Source: a virus. From it: a DNA stretch of 29,362 nt. How positions within the stretch are numbered: the stretch's first letter is position 1; every line of letters starts with the position of its first letter. Of the stretch, positions 16,184-24,682 are shown in pieces. The notes beneath the pieces are model-generated. The model was not told the origin of the DNA, did no database searches, and saw only the letters and a program-made list of their open reading frames with translations. The position numbers were made by a program, and so were the translations under genes. The stretch lies in IMG/VR virus record IMGVR_UViG_3300044701_004080, positions 1 through 29,362 of that record. One strand, 5' to 3'.

Positions 16184-16473
16184 AAATTTTCTATATTAAT
16201 ACTTCTATCATCTATAAACAAATCGTAATAAGGTTTATCCACTCTTAGTTCATGGTGTTTTGCTCCCCATTCATTTAATTGTTTTTTAGTTAAATCATAC
16301 CAATTAATTTGTTTACGACTACCTCGAGCAGTCCAGTAAACAATTGTATGTCCTTGATCATACAATTTATTAATTTTTTCTATGTTTTCCTTAATAGGAA
16401 TTGCATCTTCATACTTGCGAGTAGGTGGAGTTTTGCAAATAGTTTCATCAATATCTACATAATAAACTTTCAT
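16180..16473 (-). CDS. Small HAD-family phosphatase
   Basis: This 97-residue minimal HAD hydrolase has the nucleophile motif DIDET (Asp7, Asp9), motif II in YWTARGS (about 46-52, Thr48) and a C-terminal KPYYDLFIDDRS (about 80-91) supplying the conserved lysine and acidic residues. It has almost no cap domain, so it likely acts on an accessible substrate such as a sugar phosphate or a protein- or lipid-linked phosphate. Small HADs of this type are frequent in capsule loci. ATGA overlaps at both ends tie it to the aldolase-like gene upstream and the GDPD-like gene downstream, which suggests consecutive steps in one pathway. Confidence 0.85.
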   Translation of the reverse strand: MKVYYVDIDETICKTPPTRKYEDAIPIKENIEKINKLYDQGHTIVYWTARGSRKQINWYDLTKKQLNEWGAKHHELRVDKPYYDLFIDDRSINIENL

Positions 16474-17129
16474 AATATTTTTTGTCTATATATTTCTTTT
16501 TTGTCGTTGGCTATTTTTTCAATTTGTTTTTGTGTTAAAACAGAAGGTAAACCTAAAAATTCTGCTCCCATAAGAATTTCTGATGCTTTTTCGCAAATTT
16601 GAGTAGCTATTAAACATTCTTTAAAAGTTTTACCACAACATATTATACCGTGGTTTTTTAATAAAATCAATTTGGGAAATTTATTATATTTGTCTTCAAA
16701 ATTTGTAACATTTTTTTCTATAGCTTTTTTTAATTCTATTCCAGGGTGAGCATATTCAACTAAACATGAAATTTCTCCATTAAAAACTACCTGATCTGGA
16801 AATAAACGATCTCTAACCAATTCTTCTGTATGAACCGAGCATAGTATTTTTAAAGTATTAACTGGATGTGTATGCGCTACAAAATTAATATCTTGTTTTT
16901 GCAAAAGCCAATTATGAAAATTAGTTTCCATACTTGGTTTTTTTGAGAAATTTGTTAACTGTTTACCTTCTTTTAAAGAACACTTAATAAGATCTTTTTT
17001 AGATAAGGTTTTTAATTCTGTTCCACTGGCTTTAATATAAAAATTATCACCAATTTTTTGAGACACATTACCTTCGGTTCCGACAACAAAAGGAGACAGA
17101 AAGTGAGCTAGTTCTAATAAATCTTTCAT
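16470..17129 (-). CDS. Class II aldolase / ribulose-5-phosphate 4-epimerase-family enzyme
   Basis: This 219-residue protein of the zinc-dependent aldolase/adducin family includes GTEGNVSQK (17-25) and KASGTEL (33-39) for phosphate binding, Glu68 as likely catalytic acid, the zinc histidines in AHTHP (His86, His88) and the third one in LKNHGI (His160). This matches the Glu/His/His/His arrangement of fuculose-phosphate aldolase and L-ribulose-5-phosphate 4-epimerase; MtnB-like dehydratases share it. The substrate is presumably a ketose 1- or 5-phosphate. It follows a gene with a phosphoribulokinase-like domain by 1 bp, so the two may work on the same pentulose phosphate; that link is inferred. 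Confidence 0.9.
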   Translation of the reverse strand: MKDLLELAHFLSPFVVGTEGNVSQKIGDNFYIKASGTELKTLSKKDLIKCSLKEGKQLTNFSKKPSMETNFHNWLLQKQDINFVAHTHPVNTLKILCSVHTEELVRDRLFPDQVVFNGEISCLVEYAHPGIELKKAIEKNVTNFEDKYNKFPKLILLKNHGIICCGKTFKECLIATQICEKASEILMGAEFLGLPSVLTQKQIEKIANDKKEIYRQKIL

Positions 17130-17130
17130 A

Positions 17131-18579
17131 CTAACTTAATGATAAAATAAAGAAAATTATATAATCGTAAAAATTATCTTGTTTAAATTTATTTTCTCCT
17201 AATAAATTTGAAGATTGAAATTTTAAGAAATTAACGCAATTAAAATTTTCTTCTTGGCTATAGGTAACAGTATACGGAATGTTATAGGATGTTAATTTAG
17301 CTAACACTTCTGTTAAGCTATATTTTTTATTGATTAACAAATTAAGATGTACATTTGGTTCATTTTCTTCTAAAAAGGATTCATCATTTGTATAAAAATT
17401 TACAATAATGTCTGATTCTTTTCTTTGTGGGTATATATACTCTAAATAATCTTTGCTTCTCTTGTCTATTTGATTCTTTACTTCTTCTACAGAATATCCT
17501 CGATTTGTTGAGTCTCTCAATATTTTCCACCTAGTTTTTAATTTAATATCTGTATCTAAAAATATTTTTAAATTATAAACACCTTCGTGTTTATTATAAA
17601 AACTATGTAAACCGCAAACTATTACGTTATCTGATTTATTAATCTCTTCTGGAGATGTAAATTTACCGTTGTTGTGGTCATAATTAACATGATAAACATT
17701 TTTGCCTATTTTTAAATCAAAAATGTCTTTGTTCATTTTAGATATATAATTTGCTTCTGGGTTTAAATGTGTATAATTTTTCCAATTATCATCATGTCTT
17801 TCCCATTTATGGTATCGGTCACATTCTAAAGTAAAAGAATCTGAAAAATATTTCTTTAAAGATTCACTTAATGTAGTTTTTCCAGACCCAGAATCACCAC
17901 AAATAGCAAATATATTACAAGTAGATAATATTACATTATAATCAAGTTTAATTAATTTATACGAAATTTTATAATCATTTAGATAGTAATATAAAAGAGT
18001 TTCAGATATTGGTGTGTTGTATTTTGTAACTAATCTATTTAAATGCTTATAAATTTCAAAATATAAATCCATGCTATGTGAAGACCCATAAGCAAAAATA
18101 TCACAAATATGAGGATCTGTTTGATTTTTTAATTTTGATCTATCAACTACGCTTTCTTCTGGAATGTATATTTGACCCTTTTCTATTTCAGAAAAAACAT
18201 TTTCTTCTATAATGTTTAAATCTGGTCGGTATTTTATAACTAAGTCATAAACCCCTTTGTGGGTTTCGTTGCATAATTTAATTTGATTCAATTTATAATA
18301 TTTTAACCAAAGGTTGTATAAATTGTTTAACTTTTTGTCTTCGTGGAGGTCTAAATTATCTTCTTCTAAAATGGCTATTGGTTTTAAAATTTCTTTAATT
18401 AATTTAATATCTTCTTCTTCATGAGCTGGATTAAAATATTTGTCGTCTTTTAATTCATTTTTTGTAATGTGTATATACACATCAACAACATCGTATTTGT
18501 CTATTATTTTTTGTTTAATTAAAGGTAAATTTACTTTAAACGATCTTAAATAACCGGATATTATTAGAGCTACTCGCAT
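17131..18579 (-). CDS. Glycosyltransferase-like / phosphoribulokinase-like fusion protein
   Basis: This 482-residue protein is read from ATG 18579, 1 bp after the upstream stop; a TTG three codons earlier is less likely. The N-terminal part (about 1-215) starts MRVALIISGYLRSF and contains IKYRPDL and DIFAYGSSHSMD, features I associate with poorly characterised surface-glycan transferase-like proteins. From about 222 a P-loop kinase follows: GDSGSGKT (228-235), ECDRYHKW, YDHNNGKF, IVCGLHSFY, and WKILRDSTNRGYSVEEV with R...DY.EYI.PQ. This order closely tracks plant/cyanobacterial-type phosphoribulokinase. About 80 unassigned residues follow. It probably phosphorylates a pentulose or a related sugar or nucleoside. 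Uridine kinase is the alternative, but the GLH, WKI.RD and RG motifs favour PRK. Confidence 0.82.
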   Translation of the reverse strand: MRVALIISGYLRSFKVNLPLIKQKIIDKYDVVDVYIHITKNELKDDKYFNPAHEEEDIKLIKEILKPIAILEEDNLDLHEDKKLNNLYNLWLKYYKLNQIKLCNETHKGVYDLVIKYRPDLNIIEENVFSEIEKGQIYIPEESVVDRSKLKNQTDPHICDIFAYGSSHSMDLYFEIYKHLNRLVTKYNTPISETLLYYYLNDYKISYKLIKLDYNVILSTCNIFAICGDSGSGKTTLSESLKKYFSDSFTLECDRYHKWERHDDNWKNYTHLNPEANYISKMNKDIFDLKIGKNVYHVNYDHNNGKFTSPEEINKSDNVIVCGLHSFYNKHEGVYNLKIFLDTDIKLKTRWKILRDSTNRGYSVEEVKNQIDKRSKDYLEYIYPQRKESDIIVNFYTNDESFLEENEPNVHLNLLINKKYSLTEVLAKLTSYNIPYTVTYSQEENFNCVNFLKFQSSNLLGENKFKQDNFYDYIIFFILSLS

Positions 18580-18580
18580 A

Positions 18581-19390
18581 TTACGCAAAATTTCGTGATT
18601 TTTCTAAGAGTTTATATTTAGAAACGATATTTTGGTATTCAACAGAACAATCTTTGTAAGACTGTCCAAATTTTGTTACGGGCTTGTGTGGGTCAAATCT
18701 AACAAAAGCTCTGTGATGGGTAATATGAAAAAATTTATATTCGGATACACATTTAAAATAACCACATTCTTCTAAAGAAGTTTTATATAAATTACATACT
18801 TTTAAATTTTCACAATATTGTTGAACTGGAAGATCTTCCATGTCCCTATAAGAAGTCTCTTTAAAGTTTTCTACCATTTTTGTAAAAGATTTAACATTAG
18901 CTATACACGGATTTACATTATATCGATATGTGGTTACACCTTTTTGTTCACTAATATATAAGGTTTCTATAGCTGGTGTAGTTGTTACATCCCATTTGTT
19001 GATTGGTAGGTATAAATCCACTTTTGTAAATTCTGGACCGTTATGTCCACTTGGCTGTAAATTGATTCTATCTATTTGATTTAATTTGGCATAGTCGACG
19101 AGTTTATTTAAAACTTGTATGTTTTTATTTAATAAAATATCAATTTCATGCGAAAAAAGGATGTAATCACTTTTTATATTAGTTAATGTTTCATAAAGCT
19201 TTGCACCATATTGCTGATTATCTTTATATAATAATATTTGTTCATAATGAGCAGACCATTTTTCTAAATCAATATCTGATTCATTAATGATAAGAATTTT
19301 ATTTTTAAAATCTGTTAAATAATCCGTAGCGATTTCTAAACAATCTAAATTGTCTGTGTGAGAATATACTACGAAAGGTATGGTCAACAT
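18581..19390 (-). CDS. Putative glycosyltransferase (GT-A-like), weakly supported
   Basis: This 269-residue protein is read from ATG 19390, 1 bp after the preceding stop. A longer frame from a TTG at 19399 would overlap that stop. A Rossmann-like start (IPFVVYSHTDN) and the segment DYILFSHEIDILL, with acidic residues where GT-A enzymes keep DXD, suggest a glycosyltransferase-like fold. YRDMEDLPVQQYC and FFHITHHRAFVRFD are other distinctive stretches. I cannot place it in a family. Context within the cassette supports a glycan role. It has no signal peptide or membrane segment, so it would act in the host cytoplasm. Confidence 0.65.
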   Translation of the reverse strand: MLTIPFVVYSHTDNLDCLEIATDYLTDFKNKILIINESDIDLEKWSAHYEQILLYKDNQQYGAKLYETLTNIKSDYILFSHEIDILLNKNIQVLNKLVDYAKLNQIDRINLQPSGHNGPEFTKVDLYLPINKWDVTTTPAIETLYISEQKGVTTYRYNVNPCIANVKSFTKMVENFKETSYRDMEDLPVQQYCENLKVCNLYKTSLEECGYFKCVSEYKFFHITHHRAFVRFDPHKPVTKFGQSYKDCSVEYQNIVSKYKLLEKSRNFA

Positions 19391-19391
19391 A

Positions 19392-20174
19392 TCAATCAAC
19401 TATTGACCAATTCGGTAATTCTTTAGGCATCGTACCAACACATCCGCCTAATCTATCTTCATGGCGATGCTCTTTTTGAATAAAAGGGTATAATTTAACT
19501 AGAACGTTTTGTAAAATACTGTTTTTTGCATCTATTAAGTAACAAAATCTCCCCCATAAAGAATCTATTAAATGTATTTCTTTTGCGTTTTGTAATACTT
19601 TAATAAATTCAAACATATTAGGCGTTATACCACCTATGCTTACCACTTTAAAATCGCTTTGAGGGTTTATTGGTCTTTCTTGAGATTCATGAACTAGAAT
19701 ATAATTTTCTCCATGTTCTTTTATAAAATTATCATAAACTTTTTCTTCTAATTCAAAATCTCTTTCAAATTTGAAACAATCTATTAAAACTTCATAATTT
19801 ATATCATAACCAACAAAAAACGCTTCAACAAAATGTTTTGTTCGGCCTTGAGTAGGAACAAATACTCCTCTATATTTGTCTCCCGGAGTTCGAAGGTTAT
19901 CATAATAACCATGAAATAACAAATCGTATTTTGATAAATCAACCATCTGTAAAATTGCTTGGCTATGTATGTTAGATAAAGGAGTGTATAACACACCCAC
20001 ATTTGGTTTATTGCGACAATAAAAATCCACATATCCACTAGCATCTTCTCTCATTATAACTGTAAGTTTCTCATACATTGGAGCATAATAATCAATCAAA
20101 GACAATTGATTTATAATATCCGTAAATCCTTGATGAAAATACAATAGGCCTTCTTTTTTTTCTGGAGTGTTCAT
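19392..20174 (-). CDS. Unknown protein of the glycan cassette, possible GT-B-like transferase
   Basis: This 260-residue protein has no firm family. The N-terminus (LLYFHQGFTDIINQLSLID) looks like the start of a nucleotide-sugar-type Rossmann domain, and the C-terminal half has YILVHESQERPI and KEIHLIDSLWGRFCYLID, reminiscent of GT-B enzymes of the heptosyltransferase sort, where a conserved serine or threonine region contacts the donor. It lies between the GT61 gene (ATGA overlap) and another transferase-like gene, which is the main argument for a glycan function. A 1-bp gap separates its stop from the next ATG. Confidence 0.6.
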   Translation of the reverse strand: MNTPEKKEGLLYFHQGFTDIINQLSLIDYYAPMYEKLTVIMREDASGYVDFYCRNKPNVGVLYTPLSNIHSQAILQMVDLSKYDLLFHGYYDNLRTPGDKYRGVFVPTQGRTKHFVEAFFVGYDINYEVLIDCFKFERDFELEEKVYDNFIKEHGENYILVHESQERPINPQSDFKVVSIGGITPNMFEFIKVLQNAKEIHLIDSLWGRFCYLIDAKNSILQNVLVKLYPFIQKEHRHEDRLGGCVGTMPKELPNWSIVD

Positions 20175-21385
20175 ATTATTTTTTTAAAATTTTCTAAATC
20201 TAATTTCCAAGCACAATTAAGTCCGTTATCTAATTTTTCGCAATCCTTTTTAGGTATAAATTTCTGATTTAAATTCATTTCACTATTCCACCCTGCAACG
20301 GGTCTCTCGGTATAAGATACAAGTAACAAATCATCTTTTATATCTTGCACTTCTCCTACAATATCTCCTGATTTTACCCTCATATATTTTATCCATTCAC
20401 CAGGTTCTGCATGTTCGCTTTTATCATAATAAACTGTATCTTTACCGATAAAACTGTATTTAAATCTTTCGTGTTTTTCTAAAAATGTAGGAGAAATAAG
20501 AATTTTTAATTTTGCATCTTTGTTACTAAACAAAGCATTAACAACCCCTCCACCTATAGCTCCTATAATGTTTTTAGCCTTACTAAAAGTGAGTAATTTT
20601 TCTTCTGTCGACATTTGTTCTGTAAAAATTTCTGTATAATTTTTACTTTTCAGATATTCAACCAAATCATCTTCGTTTATTAATTTTCTACGAGTAGTAT
20701 AATTGGTGCCTATATTTGAATTGTCGTTGTGTATCCAAGTCCTGCGTGAAATGTATATATTTTCTGGTGTTTCTTTATCTAATTTAATATTTGAAACTAT
20801 TTGTTTATAAAAATTGTATATTTCTTCTCTAGGGGGCAGATTTGAATCTATATCATGGGTATAAGAATTAGATATATAAATTTCGGAATATAAAACTTTT
20901 TTTTCAGCTATTATTATATCTTCTTTACTAATGTTTAGTAATTCTAAAAATTCTAAAACAAATTTATAAAATTCTTGTTTACTTTCATTAGGATAATTCA
21001 TTAATAACTTTAAAGAAGGTATTTTATTTTTTAAATAGCGATACGATATTAAATAAGGCAATGTGTCGTATACAAAATGAAAATAATTGTCTGTGTTATA
21101 TAAAAAGAAAAAAACTGGTGTTGGTTCATCTTTTAAAAAAACAAAGTCATTTTTAAAATCTTCATCATTTAAATTTTGAGAAATCTTATCTAAAGACATT
21201 ATTTTTTCTTTTAAAGGTTTATAAGTAACACCGCCAAACAAATCTCTAATTAACACATTAGGATAATAAGTTGAACTCCCTACTAACACTGCTTCCGAGA
21301 GTTTGTATATATTAATTTCCCTACCATTTAAATCTTTAGCTAAAAATGGTATTTTATTCGGTATTTCTGTTAAATCTTTAACCAT
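20171..21385 (-). CDS. GT61-family glycosyltransferase
   Basis: This 404-residue protein carries the GT61 (DUF563) pattern. NTDNYFHFVYDTLPYL (about 96-111) gives the conserved N..H...D.LP segment. IYISRRTW is followed by RRKLINEDDLVEYL, and the C-terminal half carries TFSKAKNIIGAIGGGVVNALFS, the usual AxxxxxxxGxxxxN signature. GT61 includes transferases for xylose, GlcNAc and arabinose in plants and animals, as well as bacterial capsule enzymes, so the sugar cannot be predicted. About 100 residues after the core (about 310-404) are unassigned. ATG at 21385 overlaps the preceding gene by 8 bp. Confidence 0.82.
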   Translation of the reverse strand: MVKDLTEIPNKIPFLAKDLNGREINIYKLSEAVLVGSSTYYPNVLIRDLFGGVTYKPLKEKIMSLDKISQNLNDEDFKNDFVFLKDEPTPVFFFLYNTDNYFHFVYDTLPYLISYRYLKNKIPSLKLLMNYPNESKQEFYKFVLEFLELLNISKEDIIIAEKKVLYSEIYISNSYTHDIDSNLPPREEIYNFYKQIVSNIKLDKETPENIYISRRTWIHNDNSNIGTNYTTRRKLINEDDLVEYLKSKNYTEIFTEQMSTEEKLLTFSKAKNIIGAIGGGVVNALFSNKDAKLKILISPTFLEKHERFKYSFIGKDTVYYDKSEHAEPGEWIKYMRVKSGDIVGEVQDIKDDLLLVSYTERPVAGWNSEMNLNQKFIPKKDCEKLDNGLNCAWKLDLENFKKII

Positions 21386-22064
21386 TGTGTGTTATACCTA
21401 ATTTTGCTAAATCATTTATCCAATCACCTGTAAATTTATTATCTTCATCAATAGGTTGACCTACAAAATAAATCCCATCTCTATTAAAGCTACGCGCCGA
21501 AGGGAATGAATCCATAGCATGTTCTAAATAATCTCCTTTTACGACTTCATGATAATAATCATATAAAAATCTTTGGTCTATACCTTTAGTATCACTCGCT
21601 TCTTTAACGAATTCTGTCATGGTGTATTTGATATCATTAAATACATTTCCCTTTCCACCCCACATTCCAGCTAAAATAGGGAATTCTGGTGTAAAATGAT
21701 AAGGATGGTCTTTCATTATATGATAGGTTCTATCCGATTGAATCCAAGCATCTACAGCTTCCTTTTCTCGAAATGAAAGTCTTGAATCTGTGTCTCTAGA
21801 TATAAATCTTTCAACCCCTTCTTCACTTAAAGGTAAAAATCTATATAATGTTGAATAAAATCCTCCAGGTTTTGTTATTTTTTTTATTTCTACAGAAGAG
21901 TTTATTTTTTTAAGTTCTTCTTCCATAAAATGATCTTCTTCAAACAAATAGAATCGACAAATCCAATCTGGATAAATCGATTGAGCTTTTTTAAGATTTT
22001 CTATAGCTCCTTTTTGGTACATTGGAGCATTGCCAAATAAACTAAATGTTATTAATTTCTTCAT
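21378..22064 (-). CDS. GT-A-type glycosyltransferase with DTD motif
   Basis: This 228-residue protein starts with a Rossmann strand, KLITFSLFGNAP, and the metal/donor motif lies in FISRDTDSRLSFRE (Asp-Thr-Asp, about residues 90-92). AWIQSDRTYHIMKDHPYHF and ILAGMWGGKG further define a family I know as uncharacterised capsule and phage glycosyltransferase-like proteins. It would use a nucleotide sugar in the cytoplasm. ATG at 22064 sits inside the end of the upstream fucosyltransferase-like gene (23 bp overlap). The donor and acceptor are unknown. Confidence 0.75.
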   Translation of the reverse strand: MKKLITFSLFGNAPMYQKGAIENLKKAQSIYPDWICRFYLFEEDHFMEEELKKINSSVEIKKITKPGGFYSTLYRFLPLSEEGVERFISRDTDSRLSFREKEAVDAWIQSDRTYHIMKDHPYHFTPEFPILAGMWGGKGNVFNDIKYTMTEFVKEASDTKGIDQRFLYDYYHEVVKGDYLEHAMDSFPSARSFNRDGIYFVGQPIDEDNKFTGDWINDLAKLGITHNG

Positions 22065-22863
22065 TATAATTAAGATATTCTTTATTGCTTCTTAAATGAT
22101 ATACATTTTTTAAAGATCCTCTGTATAATACAGGTATTATACCGCCATTTCCTGCATGAGTAAAAATTTTATAGCATTTGGATATTATCCTCATAATTGA
22201 TTCAAAATCAACACTCCATTGAACTCTATTACTTTGAGGAAGAACATAGTTTTCGCTAAAAATCATTTCTTCAAATGTAAAAATATTGGGGTTGTATTTT
22301 TCTAAAAATTTATTTTTAAAGTCCAATTCATCAGTTTGAAATAAAATGCGAGAATCTTTATCTAAAATTTTGTCTGTATATTCTATCCACCAGTCAACAG
22401 GTTGTAATTCTGCTTCACGACCTTTATCTGTTCCTCTGTGAAATACTGCTACTGTATTTTCATAATTTATATTATACTTTTGCTCTAGTTGTGTAACTCT
22501 CTGTTGTACAAAATCTGATGGTTGAAAATACGCATCTTCAACCATTTTAACATCTTCCATTTTTAAAAAAGTAAAAGGTATTGCAGTTGGGCACCAATAT
22601 TCAAAATCAAAATCTTTTTCTTTTAATTTTTCTATATTTTCTTGATTTGATTTATAAAGATAAGGGTACAAATCTTCAGTATACCGATACCAATATAAAG
22701 TGTTTATAAATGAAATTTTTTCTGGATATATCTTATAGTTTAACAATCTGCATAAAGAATTGCGAACTTCGTTTATACATGAATAAAACCCAGATTCATG
22801 ATCACCATATAAAATTTTATTATGCTCATCGTAATGGCAATGGGGTAGATATGGTAATTTCAT
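22042..22863 (-). CDS. Fucosyltransferase-like (GT11/GT23-like) protein
   Basis: This 273-residue protein includes VAVFHRGTDKG (138-148), which resembles the HxRRxDK donor-binding motif of GDP-fucose-dependent transferases (NodZ/FUT8 and relatives). It is followed by WWIEYTDKIL...RILFQTDE, similar to their next motif, and by FTHAGNGGIIPVLYRG near the C-terminus. The canonical second arginine is a glycine here, so the donor may differ from GDP-fucose. ATG at 22863 overlaps the preceding stop as ATGA. A GT-B fold and cytoplasmic action are inferred. Confidence 0.62.
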   Translation of the reverse strand: MKLPYLPHCHYDEHNKILYGDHESGFYSCINEVRNSLCRLLNYKIYPEKISFINTLYWYRYTEDLYPYLYKSNQENIEKLKEKDFDFEYWCPTAIPFTFLKMEDVKMVEDAYFQPSDFVQQRVTQLEQKYNINYENTVAVFHRGTDKGREAELQPVDWWIEYTDKILDKDSRILFQTDELDFKNKFLEKYNPNIFTFEEMIFSENYVLPQSNRVQWSVDFESIMRIISKCYKIFTHAGNGGIIPVLYRGSLKNVYHLRSNKEYLNYNEEINNI

Positions 22864-24134
22864 TTATTTGTGGTCGTTGTATTTTTATCAAAAATATAAT
22901 AATGCAGAATTTTATCTATATGTCTTTCTGTTTTTGCTTTTAAACACAATTCTTTTATCCAATGCCAATCTTCAGCCCAAGATATATCTTTAAATTCAAT
23001 TTGTTTAGCTATTTTTGAATTCCACGCACACATATGAAAAGGTTTGCGATAGATAGGCATTCCTGGCACGTATTCTGTGTTTTCATACTGTAAACCGAAA
23101 TATACTATTACAGGCGCATCGGATCCTATTTTAGCTTCTTGATTAAAAGATATTACATCGACACCCGGACACTCTTCAATACTTGATATAATTTCTTTAA
23201 TATAATCTTCTGATATTAAATCATCGTCGTCTAAAAAAGCTAAAAACTTTCCCTCACATGCATTTATCAAGTCTTGTCTTTTGTGCCCAATAGACCTAGC
23301 TTTATTATCCACAAAAGCTAAAATTTCTACCTTTTCTTGACAGTTATTGTCGTTTATTTGTTTTTGAAGTTTATCAAAAATTTCTTTTAATTTTGAAAAT
23401 CTTTCTGGTATACTTGTTATAAGAATTGAAAACAATTTTTTATTGAGCTTATCTAATTCAAAATTTTTAGATTTTCTTTTTTCGTATGTTTCTTTATCAA
23501 CATTATAATATGCTTCATTTCTAACATATAAAGGATCATAAGTTGTTTTTTGGTATACTGGATGTTGGTGTTCTATGATAATTTGCTCTGATTTGTATAC
23601 CTTTTTTAAAATTTGAGAAACTTCTGTAAATTCATTATCACACCATAAGCTTACATAATCTGGATGGTATATATATCCAAACATATCATAATACTTTTTA
23701 CCCATTATACTGAGAGTGTTGATATGATTTTGACCACCATCGTTATACCACAAGACACCATCTAATCTCTTAAAGAAATCATTCATGTCTTTTTTAATAA
23801 CACTATCATACCCATTTACTACAGGTATCATGTCATCAGAAGCTAATAGCAAAATATCCCACCCAGATACCTTTTCCATGTCGGCATTGACTGCTTGTAT
23901 TTTGGTTTTACTTTCTCCAAAAAAATAAACTAATTTAATTCTTTTTTGATATTCTTTTAATCGATTTAAAACTTCTTCATTATTCATACTGTTATCATCA
24001 GTATCTAATGAAATCAAAAACGCCAAACGGCTTGCGTCTGAAGCTTTATTTATATATTCATCAAGAACATTAAAAAATTTCTCTGGTCTTCCTCTAGTAG
24101 GAAATTTTATTAGTAATCTATAGTCTGGTATCAT
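22860..24134 (-). CDS. Two-domain glycosyltransferase (GT-A plus GT2)
   Basis: This 424-residue protein joins two GT-A-type modules. The N-terminal one (about 1-225) begins LLIKFPTRGRPEKF and has LLLASDDMIPV in the DXD position. The C-terminal one (about 233-424) is a compact GT2 domain: FSILITSIPERF, ARSIGHKRQDLI, FLAFLDDDDLIS (metal-binding acids) and AEDWHWIKEL (catalytic acidic region). The C-terminal module parallels the separate 181-residue GT2 protein encoded next to it (SIGSKRNELL, VFVDDDDMVS), so the two are probably paralogues by local duplication. A bifunctional enzyme adding two sugars is possible. ATG at 24134. Confidence 0.82.
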   Translation of the reverse strand: MIPDYRLLIKFPTRGRPEKFFNVLDEYINKASDASRLAFLISLDTDDNSMNNEEVLNRLKEYQKRIKLVYFFGESKTKIQAVNADMEKVSGWDILLLASDDMIPVVNGYDSVIKKDMNDFFKRLDGVLWYNDGGQNHINTLSIMGKKYYDMFGYIYHPDYVSLWCDNEFTEVSQILKKVYKSEQIIIEHQHPVYQKTTYDPLYVRNEAYYNVDKETYEKRKSKNFELDKLNKKLFSILITSIPERFSKLKEIFDKLQKQINDNNCQEKVEILAFVDNKARSIGHKRQDLINACEGKFLAFLDDDDLISEDYIKEIISSIEECPGVDVISFNQEAKIGSDAPVIVYFGLQYENTEYVPGMPIYRKPFHMCAWNSKIAKQIEFKDISWAEDWHWIKELCLKAKTERHIDKILHYYIFDKNTTTTNK

Positions 24135-24135
24135 A

Positions 24136-24681
24136 TCAATAACCGGATGAGGGGTAATAATAATATATTGGTCCTTTAATAAAAACCTCAGTTTTTAATT
24201 TACCTTTCAATCTTTCCGAAAAATCTTGATCTTCTTTATAGTATAGATCGGGGAATCTTACTTCTAAAGCTATTTCTCTTTTAATAGGATTTAAATGATT
24301 AGGACAACGATAATAAATTTCATCTTTTTCAAACCAATGATCAAATTGAAGAGAATGTATAAATTTTTTAGGTCCTATGTTTTTTTGTGTGATTATACCT
24401 TCTATACCACAACAATCCGGTTTATCTTTAATTGCCATTAATATACTCGCAACATAAAATGGAGAAACCATATCATCATCGTCTACAAAAACCACATATT
24501 CACCTTTTGCAGCTTCGAGTAATTCATTGCGTTTTGAACCTATAGACCTTTCTCCGCTATCTAAACTAGCCAACATTTCCACTTCATTGTTGGATTGTAA
24601 TTTTAATACTCGACCAAGATTTTCAAAAATCTGCCTTCTAGATTCTAAGGTACAAGTTAAAATTGATAATTTTTTTGACAT
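24136..24681 (-). CDS. Compact GT2-family glycosyltransferase
   Basis: This 181-residue single-domain GT2-like protein has KLSILTCTLESRR (3-15) as the first strand, ERSIGSKRNELLEAAKGEYVV with VDDDDM as metal-binding motif (about 68-73), PNHLNPIKRE and YYKEDQDFSERL with the catalytic acid region. At 181 residues it is short for GT2 and ends soon after the catalytic region. It is most similar within this window to the C-terminal domain of the 424-residue neighbour. ATG at 24681 lies 1 bp after the upstream GT gene, just past a strong inverted repeat that may affect its translation. Confidence 0.85.
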   Translation of the reverse strand: MSKKLSILTCTLESRRQIFENLGRVLKLQSNNEVEMLASLDSGERSIGSKRNELLEAAKGEYVVFVDDDDMVSPFYVASILMAIKDKPDCCGIEGIITQKNIGPKKFIHSLQFDHWFEKDEIYYRCPNHLNPIKREIALEVRFPDLYYKEDQDFSERLKGKLKTEVFIKGPIYYYYPSSGY

Positions 24682-24682
24682 A

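Noticed and set aside
18580-18588. TTG start giving a three-residue longer GT/PRK fusion protein
   Set aside because: It would overlap the upstream stop; ATG 18579 is 1 bp after that stop and begins the conserved MRVALIISGYLRSF segment.
19391-19399. TTG start for the 18581-19390 gene
   Set aside because: ATG 19390 follows the upstream stop by 1 bp and begins at the first predicted strand, so it is the better start.
24047-24054. A second TATAAATA on the minus strand
   Set aside because: It lies within the coding sequence of the 424-residue glycosyltransferase with no gene start downstream nearby.
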